Source of the DNA: an uncultured Bacteroides sp.
Lineage (GTDB): Bacteria > Bacteroidota > Bacteroidia > Bacteroidales > Bacteroidaceae
DNA length: 49,357 bases
Direction: 5' to 3'
NCBI GenBank assembly: GCA_946628545.1
Contig: CAMOWU010000013.1
Location: 1 to 49,357, forward strand
The notes under the pieces: model-generated
What the model was told of the DNA's origin: nothing
Seen by the model: only the letters and a program-made list of their open reading frames with translations
Database searches by the model: none
Part shown: positions 35,089 to 43,167 of the stretch, piece by piece
How the letters are laid out: every line of letters starts with the position of its first letter
How positions within the stretch are numbered: position 1 is the first letter of the stretch
Program-made: the position numbers and the translations under genes

Positions 35089-35105
35089 GCATTTTTGCCC
35101 TGCGA

Positions 35106-35147
35106 GGGAGCCCTGTGCCCGTCCTTTCAAGGGCGGTGTAAGCACCC
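35106..35147 (+). repeat. REP-like element, family A, upstream of the first transposase
   Basis: GGGAGCCCTGTGCCCGTCC, hairpin around CCTTTCAAGGG, tail CGGTGTAAGCACCC. It is 75 nt before the transposase start. Confidence 0.82.
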
Positions 35148-35221
35148 AAAAGCAAAAAAAATCCCCTTTTCTTTCTCCATCTCCTCCTTTTCAAGTATTT
35201 TTGCCAGAAAAACCAAAAACT

Positions 35222-36226
35222 ATGAGTTCAAAGGAAGAAGCCATCATCGCTGGCGCGCTTCATGCCACCAAGCACAACATGAAGCGCCGAAGCATGCATC
35301 ACGACTACCATGCCGCCGGCACCTACATGATCACCCTTGTGACGCAAGGGCGCAAACAACTCTTCGGACGCCTGACAGGCAACCCTTTGCTGCCCCTCTT
35401 CACCGAAGGCTGTGCCAAAGTCATCCGCAGTGAACTCGCCAACACCATCCTCATCGAAGAAATTCCAAAGATCCGACATTTTTATCCCATGGTAGAGGTT
35501 TGGAAAGTTTGTGTAATGCCCGACCATCTGCACATCATCCTCAGTGTGAAAGAGCAACTACCCGCTGGCAAGCATCTTGGCAAGGTCGTCCGTGGTTTCA
35601 AACAAGGATGCACCAAGGCATACTGGCGATGCTTCAACATCACAGAGCGCCTCAGCCTCTTTGAGGACAATTACTGCGACAAAAACCTAAAAGGACATGG
35701 TCAGATAGAGCGATGGAAACACTACCTCGACGACAACCCCCGCCGCCTGATGCTCAAACAGTCCCATCCAGAACTATTCACCCAAAGGAGAATCATCAAT
35801 GTTGGAGGTCATCCATGTGCTTGCTTAGGCAACATCTTCCTGCTCGACAGGCCCGATAAGGAAAGCGTCATTGTTCACCGAGCCGATAGCAATGAAGACT
35901 ATCAGCGCAAGCTTGAAGATTGGATGGAATGCGGAGCCAGCCAAGGAGTGTTGGTCGGGGCTTTCATTTCAGAACGGGAGAAGGCGGTGAAGACGGAAGC
36001 GCTCGAATGCGGCTTCCCCATCATCCAACTGACCAACGATACCATGGGACCATTTTACAAGCCATCAGGCAAGGACTTCGATGCCTGCGCAGCCGGTTTG
36101 ATGTTGCTCATATCCCCTTGGCCCGACACCCCCGAGAAATCCAAGATCACGAGGCAGCAATGCCTACGCCTCAACGAACTGAGCGACCATATCGCCGCCG
36201 GCAAGTTTGAGACAGCCCCCCTTTAG
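35222..36226 (+). CDS. REP-associated Y1 (HUH) transposase with an extra C-terminal domain
   Basis: A 334-residue protein of the TnpA-REP (RAYT) type. The HUH motif is VMPDHLHIIL (His102, His104), and the tyrosine-helix motif is KHYLDDNPRR with Tyr168 as probable nucleophile. The Y1 domain ends near residue 185. A further 150 residues (GVLVGAFISEREKAVKTEALE, then FDACAAGLMLLISPW and ITRQQCLRLNELS) form an added domain shared with the second transposase and reminiscent of SLOG/DprA-like Rossmann folds. The start at 35222 follows a poly-A-rich leader. Family A REP elements lie just upstream (35106) and downstream (36235-36475), the expected relation of RAYT and REP. Confidence 0.85.
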   Translation: MSSKEEAIIAGALHATKHNMKRRSMHHDYHAAGTYMITLVTQGRKQLFGRLTGNPLLPLFTEGCAKVIRSELANTILIEEIPKIRHFYPMVEVWKVCVMPDHLHIILSVKEQLPAGKHLGKVVRGFKQGCTKAYWRCFNITERLSLFEDNYCDKNLKGHGQIERWKHYLDDNPRRLMLKQSHPELFTQRRIINVGGHPCACLGNIFLLDRPDKESVIVHRADSNEDYQRKLEDWMECGASQGVLVGAFISEREKAVKTEALECGFPIIQLTNDTMGPFYKPSGKDFDACAAGLMLLISPWPDTPEKSKITRQQCLRLNELSDHIAAGKFETAPL

Positions 36227-36234
36227 TGCCTCAT

Positions 36235-36475
36235 GCAAACCATCACACCTGGCTTAAAAGCCAGGGCACAAGGCTCCCCATCAAAAGCAGCCAGCCCTTC
36301 ACCCACCCTTTCAAGGGCAGTGTAAAGAGCAAGAAGAAAAAGCAGGTGCAAGCATCAACGAGGGAGCCCTGTGCCCGCCCTTTCAAGGGCAGTGTAAAGA
36401 GCAAGAAGGAAAAGCAGGTGCAAGGCCCAGAGGGGGAGCCCTGTGCCCGCCCCTTCAAGGGCGGTGTAAGCACCC
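36235..36475. repeat. REP cluster, family A, downstream of the first transposase
   Basis: One inverted copy (about 36237-36280; minus strand reads GGGAGCCTTGTGCCCTGGCT with hairpin TGGCTTTTAAGCCA) then three direct copies at about 36292-36325, 36360-36396 and 36433-36465. The inverted copy keeps head and tail but has a different hairpin that still pairs, which is covariation. Two spacers share a 30-bp AAGAGCAAGAAGxAAAAGCAGGTGCAAG-like stretch. Confidence 0.85.
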
Positions 36476-36485
36476 AGAAAACAAG

Positions 36486-36520
36486 AAAAGGGCGGAGATT
36501 TTCAAACCTCCGCCCTTTTT
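36486..36520. terminator. Terminator between convergent genes
   Basis: AAAAGGGCGGAG / CTCCGCCCTTTTT stem. A-run on one side and T-run on the other, so it can serve both strands (transposase on plus, 966-residue protein gene on minus). Confidence 0.88.
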
Positions 36521-36536
36521 CCTTATTGAAGCTTCC

Positions 36537-36640
36537 CAACTCCCCTCCCCTCCAAGGGGAGGGGCAGGGGTGGGGTCAACTAAAGTCTAAAGTCTAAAGC
36601 CTAATACCTAACTGCTAAAGTCTAAAGTCTAAAGCCTAAA
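36537..36640. repeat. GC-rich repeat plus TAAAGTC heptamer repeats
   Basis: ACTCCCCTCCCCTCCAAGGG-type element (36537-36577) followed by about eight TAAAGTC/TAAAGCC heptamers up to the stop codon of the 966-residue gene. Confidence 0.8.
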
Positions 36641-36642
36641 TT

Positions 36643-39543
36643 CTACTTCACGAGCATCTTCTTGCCATCGATGATGTAGATACCACCCTTCACAGGAGCA
36701 TTCACCTTCTGTCCCTGCAGGTTGTAGATAGCCTTAGGAGCAGCAGTCTCATCAGCGATACCGTTGATGCCAGTAACCTCATCCTCGAAGCTGAAGCTGA
36801 GAGCATTGGCACCGGCAGGAGCGCTTGTAGCCACGTAGAAACGAGTATTCTTGATAGTCACCTCTGAATCCACACTGTAGAACTTACCACCGCTCAGGAT
36901 ATAGTACGAACCATTAGCATCGCCCTGAGGAACTATCTTCTTGAAATCGTAGTTGCCGACCAAAGAGCAGTCTTCACTCACCTCAAGGATAGGATCACCA
37001 GCCACGAGAGTCTTGTTCTCGAAACTGTACTCTTTACCAGCCTGAGTAGCCTTCAGGAAGAATGGCTGATTAGCGGGCACCTCCGAAAGTACTCCGAAAG
37101 TCAAGTTGTCGGTAGCGGCATTGTAAGCGCTGACTGTGTAAGCCACAGCACCCTCACCACCGAGTGTGGTAATATCGTCAGCAGTCAGATCGAAAGGCAG
37201 AACCACTGTGTTCATACCTTCCTTAATGGTGCGCCTGAGCGTGATAGAAACGTTCTCGTCAGCAAGTGTGTTGTCGTAGATGGCAGTCTCGTCAATCACG
37301 TTTGTACCAGCATGTTTCAGACTCAGGTCAGCCACTGTGAAGTGATGGTTGGCATAGATAGTCAATGTTGAGTTGCCCTCAGCTGTTGGAACAACGTAGA
37401 ACTTCAACTCCACGAATGGATTGCCCTCGGTAGAGTTGATTTTATTCACTGAAGCGAGAGATGCATTAGGAGCGGACTGCTCTTTGCCATCAAGAGCTAC
37501 TTTTACAACCGATGGGAAGTCACCATCTCTCCAACCCGAAATCTTGAATTTCAACTCATAAAGTTCATTCTGATTCAGAGGCAGTGTGTAACCTGTCTGA
37601 GCACCGTAAGTGAGGGTTGTTCCACCCCAAGAGAACACAGCGGCCTTACCGTCAGTGTAATCCAAACCTGGGTCAACACTCGTATCTTTCACAAGCAAGC
37701 GGATACCATCCACCTTGGTCCAACCTGGCAGAACAATCTTACCACTTTCAGTCAAAGCCTCAGTAGAAGCGAACTGACCATCAAAGATTGCATCCACCTC
37801 TTCGGTGTTGCTTTTCCATTCTGCCATATTCAATGCATTAGCCAGAGCATTTACCTCGTCCTTACCATTCTCGGTAGTGGGATCAATAGCCTTGGCAGCC
37901 TCCAAAGCCTGAAGAGCCTCCACATTTTTATAAGGAGCATATTCATAAGCATCGAAACCAAGAACTTTTTCCTCAGCAAAGTCAATCGCATCTTGAAGTG
38001 CATTATAGTCGTCCTCATCAGCCATCTCTGTGTAAAGTTCAAGACGAACCAGACGGAAGTTGGAGATAGAGAACCACTCATGCTGGGTGCTTGTTGCAGC
38101 GGTAACGACAATCTCCACATCAGAGCCATCAGTCTCAAATTCCACTGAAGCGTCGCCCCATCCACGGTCGAAGACGTTTCCTGAACTACCAACTATGGGA
38201 AGATTGACTGAAGTCTCACCTACTGCCATTGTGTAAGTAGTGAGGTTCTTAGAACCGCGGGATTTGGAGGTGAGCAAGTACTTACCAGCGGGAAGAGAAA
38301 CGGTCTGTTTCATCGTGGTTGTCCAAGAGTTGGCACCCCAGTTACCACCATCGAAGTACATGTGTTCGTTCCCACCTTCAGAGTCTGTCCAAGACTCAGT
38401 ATTACGAGGATTATTCTTGTCGCCTGTCCAAGTCCATCCATTGTTGCCATCATTAGCATCTGGGTTGGCGATGCGGTCAGTCATATTCACAGCACCCTCA
38501 ACACCCTCAGCCAATGCATGGCTCTCATAGTAAGCGCGGAGAGCATTGGTAATGGCATTAAGCTTATTATTGGCATCGGAAGCAGAAGTGGCTTCACCTG
38601 CGTCCTTTGCATTGTTGAAATTAGTTTTTGCCTCTTCAGAAGCGTATTTCAACTCTGGATCTACAGTTTGCTGCGCTTCAGCATAGTTCACGTAACTCCA
38701 CTTTGCAGCAGTGAAACGAACAAGGGCCTGTTCCAAAGCACTTGTGGCATCCTCATAGCCTTCTTTGGTAGTAGGCTCAGCCTTATCCACTTCTGTTTGA
38801 AGGTTAGTACGCTCCTCACCTGTAACTGCAGCATATTCTTCACTGTCAAGAGACGAAACGCCTTTGTCGTGTGCTTCCTGCCACATAGCCTTCACTCCAT
38901 CAAGCAATGACTGATAAGTCAGTGTCAGGTTGTCGAAGAAAACCTTGGCATTGCTTCCAGAGCCACCACTAATGGCTTGACCACCAACCTGAATTCTCAA
39001 AGTAGTCTCTTCTTCGAGTGTATAAGAGATCTCATCTCTTTCCCAAGTACCATAAGCAAAGGAAGTCTTGGTGGACGCAGCTAAAGCACTACCTGAAGTG
39101 CTATAGAAACCGAAGAGAGATTTAAACTGAGTTACACCTGACAGATTGTTATATCCATTGTATGACAAAGAATAAACACCTGCGGGAAGTGTTACTTCCT
39201 GATAATAAGTGACAATACCACTCCATCCAACAGAGATACCGAGACATCCTCCATTGGCATTACCATCTTTATCAGTAGCTGGAACAGCTACACCATTGAG
39301 TTGACCCGTAGAGCCATAACCGAAAGCTGCGCTTGAAGACCAGGCAGCACCGCCATTGCTGGTCCAATTGGAAATATCAATTGTGTTCTTTCCACCAGTA
39401 GCAGCGACATTGCTGGTTTGCCAATCATTTTCAACGTCGAATCCAGCGTTCGTCAGATACGTGCTGGTCACATCCGTCTGTGCCTGCATCCCCGATGCAA
39501 TCATCATCGCGCCAGCAGCAAGTAAAAGTTTGAATTGTTTCAT
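36643..39543 (-). CDS. Large secreted protein with T9SS-type C-terminal tail (966 residues)
   Basis: Signal peptide MKQFKLLLAAGAMMIASGMQAQ, then a module of the type DVTSTYLTNAGFDVENDWQTSN (carbohydrate-binding-like beta domain, repeated in variant form in all three large proteins), helical spacers and a second beta module. The stretch at about 578-720 (DAIFDGQFASTEAL... WGGTTLTYGAQTGYTLPLN) is nearly the same as in the 1718-residue protein. The last 240 residues (GMNTVVLPFDLTADDI... PKAIYNLQGQKVNAPVKGG) match the 897-residue protein next door. The tail ends IYIIDGKKMLVK. No catalytic site seen. Probable T9SS cargo exposed on the cell surface. Confidence 0.85.
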   Translation of the reverse strand: MKQFKLLLAAGAMMIASGMQAQTDVTSTYLTNAGFDVENDWQTSNVAATGGKNTIDISNWTSNGGAAWSSSAAFGYGSTGQLNGVAVPATDKDGNANGGCLGISVGWSGIVTYYQEVTLPAGVYSLSYNGYNNLSGVTQFKSLFGFYSTSGSALAASTKTSFAYGTWERDEISYTLEEETTLRIQVGGQAISGGSGSNAKVFFDNLTLTYQSLLDGVKAMWQEAHDKGVSSLDSEEYAAVTGEERTNLQTEVDKAEPTTKEGYEDATSALEQALVRFTAAKWSYVNYAEAQQTVDPELKYASEEAKTNFNNAKDAGEATSASDANNKLNAITNALRAYYESHALAEGVEGAVNMTDRIANPDANDGNNGWTWTGDKNNPRNTESWTDSEGGNEHMYFDGGNWGANSWTTTMKQTVSLPAGKYLLTSKSRGSKNLTTYTMAVGETSVNLPIVGSSGNVFDRGWGDASVEFETDGSDVEIVVTAATSTQHEWFSISNFRLVRLELYTEMADEDDYNALQDAIDFAEEKVLGFDAYEYAPYKNVEALQALEAAKAIDPTTENGKDEVNALANALNMAEWKSNTEEVDAIFDGQFASTEALTESGKIVLPGWTKVDGIRLLVKDTSVDPGLDYTDGKAAVFSWGGTTLTYGAQTGYTLPLNQNELYELKFKISGWRDGDFPSVVKVALDGKEQSAPNASLASVNKINSTEGNPFVELKFYVVPTAEGNSTLTIYANHHFTVADLSLKHAGTNVIDETAIYDNTLADENVSITLRRTIKEGMNTVVLPFDLTADDITTLGGEGAVAYTVSAYNAATDNLTFGVLSEVPANQPFFLKATQAGKEYSFENKTLVAGDPILEVSEDCSLVGNYDFKKIVPQGDANGSYYILSGGKFYSVDSEVTIKNTRFYVATSAPAGANALSFSFEDEVTGINGIADETAAPKAIYNLQGQKVNAPVKGGIYIIDGKKMLVK

Positions 39544-39694
39544 TTGTTATTGGTTGTTTGATTGTTGTTTTTACGTAGTTCCCAAAAATCGACTGCGATT
39601 GAATTATGAAATTCTTATCATTCTGAAAATCAGTGAAAAAAAAGAATTCTTTCATTCGCTAATTCGTGATAATTAGAAATTCCTTATTTAAGAA

Positions 39695-39763
39695 TGTAGA
39701 GACGGGGACTATAACCCCGTCTCCATGATATGTGCAGCGGACGCGACACGTCGCGTCCCTACA
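39695..39763. repeat. REPIN-like double palindrome
   Basis: Two hairpins in opposite orientation sharing one head: TGTAGAGACGGGG...CCCCGTCTCC (39695-39724) and GGACGCGAC-AC-GTCGCGTCCCTACA (39739-39763, minus-strand head TGTAGGGACG). Spacer 14 nt. This layout, two REPs inverted, is that of a REPIN. Confidence 0.8.
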
Positions 39764-39810
39764 ATTACTTGACAAGCACATTGAGCTTTGCTCTAAGTTT
39801 CACGTTCGGC

Positions 39811-39836
39811 AAAGCACTTGAGCGAGCTCAGTGCTT
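39811..39836 (-). terminator. Hairpin after the 897-residue protein gene
   Basis: AAAGCACTTGAGC / GCTCAGTGCTTT stem with a single bulge, 7 nt past the stop codon on the minus strand. It lacks a clear T-run, so it may stabilise the 3' end rather than terminate. Confidence 0.5.
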
Positions 39837-39842
39837 TTGCTC

Positions 39843-42536
39843 TCACTTAACCAGCACTTTCTTGCCGTCGATGATGTAGATGCCCTTCACGGCCTTCTCC
39901 ACCTTCTGACCCTGCAAGTTGTAGATGCCCTTCTGAGCGTTCTCTGTCTCCACGATACCGTTGATGCCTGTAGCATCATCCTCGAAGCTGAAGCTGAGAG
40001 TGTTGGCTCCTGTACCACCATCCACGAGGAGATAGAAACGGGTGTTCTTCAAAGTCACGGCAGAGTCAACTTTGTAGAACTTGCCGCCGCTGAGGATGTA
40101 AGCTGTCTGCATCTCGTTAGACTCAGGAACAGTCACAGATGCTGCATAGTTGCCAATCAGTGAGCATGCACCATCAGAAGTGACGAATTCAGGCTCACCT
40201 GCAACGACGGTCTTGCCCTCGAACGAGAATTCAGTACCAGCCTGAGTGGCTTTCAGGAAGAACGGAGTGTTGGCGGGAACCTCAGTCACAGTAGCGAAAG
40301 TCAGGTTGTCGGTAGCGGCATTGTAAGCGCTAACAGTGTAGGCAACGGCTCCCTCACCACCAAGAGTGACAAGATCCTCAGCAGTCAACTGGAATGGAAG
40401 AACCACAGTGTTCATACCCACCTTGATGGTACGCTTCAACTCCACATCGCCAGCACCGGCTGTAGTGTTGTCCCAAGCAGTGGTCTCATCAATGGTAAAG
40501 GCCTTGGCTGGAACCTTGAAGAGCTGAACATAACCAATACCCATCCAACGGAACTGGTTGCCAGTGTTGGCCTTCAGACCAATCTTAATTTCTTGCTCTT
40601 CGGCATTTACAAACTCAATATTGGCGGGTGTCAGAACATCAGCTGAAACCAAAGAACCCTGAGTATCATTAGCATAGAAATATACAGCACTTGTTGTAGC
40701 TCCGGCAACTCCATTGGCTGTAGCAAGAGCATCACACTGGATCAGATACGTTCCAACAGGAAGAGTTACTTTCTGATAAAGTGTGAACTGATTGTTAGCA
40801 GCAGCTTCCGCACTCCAATACTCATAGAATGCATCGCCATGAGGTCCTGCAACTCCTTCGCTGTGCATAGCCTGGCTGTTCTGACCTTCAATGTTTTGGT
40901 CTGTGTACCAACCTTCAACATTCTTTGTCCATGCGGCAAATTCAGTCAAGTCTGGATTGGTCAGCATGAAGGTCAAGTCGAAGGGCTCAGCCTCACTGGT
41001 TGGATTAGCCACACCAGCGTAAGTGACCATAGCGGCTTTCAGAGCGGCTGCAGCATTAGCGTATTCCTCTGCTGTTGTAGCATTTTCCACAGCATTGTTC
41101 TGGTCGGTGATAGCAGTGCCAAGTGTGTTGTTGGCTTCCTCATTGTCGTTGGGAACATCTACCAATGCCACGGCGTAATCGTACATCTCTTTCCAATCAG
41201 AATATGGTTCTTCAAATGCTATGAGCTTTGCAGTTGCGTCTTCGATAGCAGCAGCTGTTGTAGCAGCATCAACCTCAGATGTGAGAGGAGCAACAATTTC
41301 TTCGGGCAGCTCCGTATCTGCAACTGCCTCTTGCCAAGCTGCATAAGGTGCAACAAGTAAATCGGCGGCATCGTAGAGTTCCTGCACATCATCGATTGCA
41401 GCCAACAGCTCGTCAACGTCGCTGTAAGTCTGGTTCTTGGCATTAACCTCAGTCTGCAAATTGCTATATGCAGCTGAAGGGATTTTACCCTCATAATCAG
41501 TCACTTTCTCGCAAAGAGTAGTCAAAGCAGCGGCAACGTCACCACAGAACTGCAGTCTGAAGTTGTCGAAGTGAATCCAGTTGGCAGTTCCCTCTGCTGT
41601 TTTACCAGCAGTGATGGTCAAGTCTTCGCCCTCAGCAAGCACGTAGCCCACTGTGTAGTCCTTGTCAGCTGTCCATTCGGCTTTCTTGCCATTGAGGTCA
41701 ACGTATGTTCCGTTTCCTCCAAGGTTGGCTGTCAGTTTGTAGTAGCCAGCTGGAAGGTCAGTCAAAGTCTGCTTCATACTACCTTCAGGAAGTGCACCTG
41801 ATGCTTGCCATTTTTCAGCATAGTAGCCACCGACTTTAAATCCCTGATTATTATTTTGAGTACCAAAGTAACCAGCAGGAGAAACGGTCCAACCTGACAT
41901 GTCACGATATTCGAAACCAGGGTTGGTGATGTAACCTGTCACGTCGAAGGGACTGTCCATAGTAGCCAACTGATCGTTGTCGATGAGTTCGAACATACCG
42001 CAAATCATCCAGGACTGTTTCAAATCGAATGTTCCATAAAGACCGATTTCAATCTCGGTATTATCTGCATCGATAGTGAAATCAACTGTATTGCGATACA
42101 TCTTGCTGTCGAAAGCATTAGCTCCTTCAGCCTGGCTGTTGGCATATCCTGCAGCACTGATCGAGCCGAGTGTCTTCACTGCAACCTGATTATCACCAGC
42201 CTTCAGATAAGCAAGAGACTTGCTCGCATCTGTGTCGAAACTCAATCCATAGCGGAAGAAAGAATAGTTCACCAGTGTATAGTTTCCTGCAGGAAGTGTG
42301 ATAGTCTGAGTCAGGGAATATTCCGTTTTCTCAAGTGTACCCCAGCCGGCATAGCATTCCGATGCGTAACCCACTGTGTTGTTACCGCGCTGTGGAGCAT
42401 TGAAATTCACATTTGTCCAACCATTAGTTCCGTCAGACAGTGTGGCGTTGGTGATGTACTGGGCGGTGACGTCCTTCTGTGCAAAACCAACGGTGGCAAA
42501 AAGTGTTGCCAAAGCGAAAAGTAAATGTCTTTTCAT
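39843..42536 (-). CDS. Large secreted protein with T9SS-type C-terminal tail (897 residues)
   Basis: Signal peptide MKRHLLFALATLFATVGFAQ. Starts KDVTAQYITNATLSDGTNGW, the same sort of module as the 966-residue neighbour, followed by a second like it at about 197-330 (DVTGYITNPGFEYRDMSGW), helical spacers rich in Ala and Glu, and a third at about 535-690. The last 240 residues are a close copy of the neighbour's and end IYNLQGQKVEKAVKG, then IYIIDGKKVLVK. Probable T9SS cargo. The preceding small gene (42658-42846) and a consensus promoter (43013-43044) suggest an operon of small peptide then large protein. Function unknown. Confidence 0.85.
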   Translation of the reverse strand: MKRHLLFALATLFATVGFAQKDVTAQYITNATLSDGTNGWTNVNFNAPQRGNNTVGYASECYAGWGTLEKTEYSLTQTITLPAGNYTLVNYSFFRYGLSFDTDASKSLAYLKAGDNQVAVKTLGSISAAGYANSQAEGANAFDSKMYRNTVDFTIDADNTEIEIGLYGTFDLKQSWMICGMFELIDNDQLATMDSPFDVTGYITNPGFEYRDMSGWTVSPAGYFGTQNNNQGFKVGGYYAEKWQASGALPEGSMKQTLTDLPAGYYKLTANLGGNGTYVDLNGKKAEWTADKDYTVGYVLAEGEDLTITAGKTAEGTANWIHFDNFRLQFCGDVAAALTTLCEKVTDYEGKIPSAAYSNLQTEVNAKNQTYSDVDELLAAIDDVQELYDAADLLVAPYAAWQEAVADTELPEEIVAPLTSEVDAATTAAAIEDATAKLIAFEEPYSDWKEMYDYAVALVDVPNDNEEANNTLGTAITDQNNAVENATTAEEYANAAAALKAAMVTYAGVANPTSEAEPFDLTFMLTNPDLTEFAAWTKNVEGWYTDQNIEGQNSQAMHSEGVAGPHGDAFYEYWSAEAAANNQFTLYQKVTLPVGTYLIQCDALATANGVAGATTSAVYFYANDTQGSLVSADVLTPANIEFVNAEEQEIKIGLKANTGNQFRWMGIGYVQLFKVPAKAFTIDETTAWDNTTAGAGDVELKRTIKVGMNTVVLPFQLTAEDLVTLGGEGAVAYTVSAYNAATDNLTFATVTEVPANTPFFLKATQAGTEFSFEGKTVVAGEPEFVTSDGACSLIGNYAASVTVPESNEMQTAYILSGGKFYKVDSAVTLKNTRFYLLVDGGTGANTLSFSFEDDATGINGIVETENAQKGIYNLQGQKVEKAVKGIYIIDGKKVLVK

Positions 42537-42657
42537 TGTTGTTTGTTGTTTGTCGTTTAGTAGTTAGTGTTGATGGCCACCATTAGGTGGCGTAACTGAA
42601 AATAAGTGCGAATCGTCTTGATCGACGTTTCTTGGTTCAGTCAGGGCATCAGGTTGA

Positions 42658-42846
42658 TTACCAGAGGTTACCCCATTCTACGTTGCGCTTGTTGGCATCA
42701 CCTTCGATGACACCGCTGCCACTTGTGCTGCCACCATCACCGATGATTTCTTCTCCTTCGCCGTTTGTTCCTTGAATCAGGACCACATCACTGACACGAT
42801 AGTTGATCTCCTGCACCTTAGGTGCAATGTAAAATTTCTTGTTCAT
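42658..42846 (-). CDS. Small Gly/Asp-rich protein preceding a large T9SS protein
   Basis: A 62-residue product: MNKKFYIAPKVQEINYRVSD, a short hydrophobic VVLIQG, then Gly/Ser/Asp-rich GDGGSTSGSGVIEG, then DANKRN and a Trp-rich end (VEWGNLW). It has no signal peptide of standard form. Its plan matches the 61-residue product at 34850-35035 although only the head (YI-x-P-x-x-QE) is clearly alike. It is 121 nt upstream of the 897-residue T9SS protein on the same strand and is served by the consensus promoter at 43013-43044 with a leader of about 160 nt. Confidence 0.7.
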   Translation of the reverse strand: MNKKFYIAPKVQEINYRVSDVVLIQGTNGEGEEIIGDGGSTSGSGVIEGDANKRNVEWGNLW

Positions 42847-43012
42847 TGTTTTGTTTGAGTTTAGAAGTTAATTGTTTATGTTTGATTTGAAAAAATTTCA
42901 TTCCAAAAAGTCGCTACAGCCTCATCCGCCATAGCTTCACATACCTCCCCGAAAAAGGCAATCGAGGAAGTCAGTCATTCATCTCATCAATTCTCACATC
43001 CAAATAATCATG

Positions 43013-43044
43013 CAAAAGTAAACATTTTCTCCCAATCCTCCAAA
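43013..43044 (-). promoter_or_regulatory. Promoter of the small gene and the 897-residue protein gene
   Basis: The minus strand reads TTTG, 20 nt, TACTTTTG: exact consensus. Start of transcription near 43006. Confidence 0.82.
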
Positions 43045-43130
43045 CTTTTTCCCATTTTTCCACATTATTAACTAAAAAGGCGATAAACACCAACACGAAA
43101 GGGCGCCCGTTGAGGAGGGGGGGGCTTTTC

Positions 43131-43165
43131 GGTTGGGTGCAGTCTGCACCGCAGAGCTGAAAAAG
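43131..43165 (+). repeat. REP-like element, family B, downstream of the second transposase
   Basis: GGTTGGGTGCAGTCTGCACC, then GCAGAGCTGAAAAAG; it holds the perfect palindrome GGTGCAG-T-CTGCACC. It ends 3 nt before the transposase stop codon. Confidence 0.8.
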
Positions 43166-43167
43166 CA

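Noticed and set aside
39719-39842. Short Cys-containing open frame (about 40 codons, minus strand) between the two large protein genes
   Set aside because: It is made almost wholly of the REPIN palindromes, so the coding potential is a by-product of the repeat.
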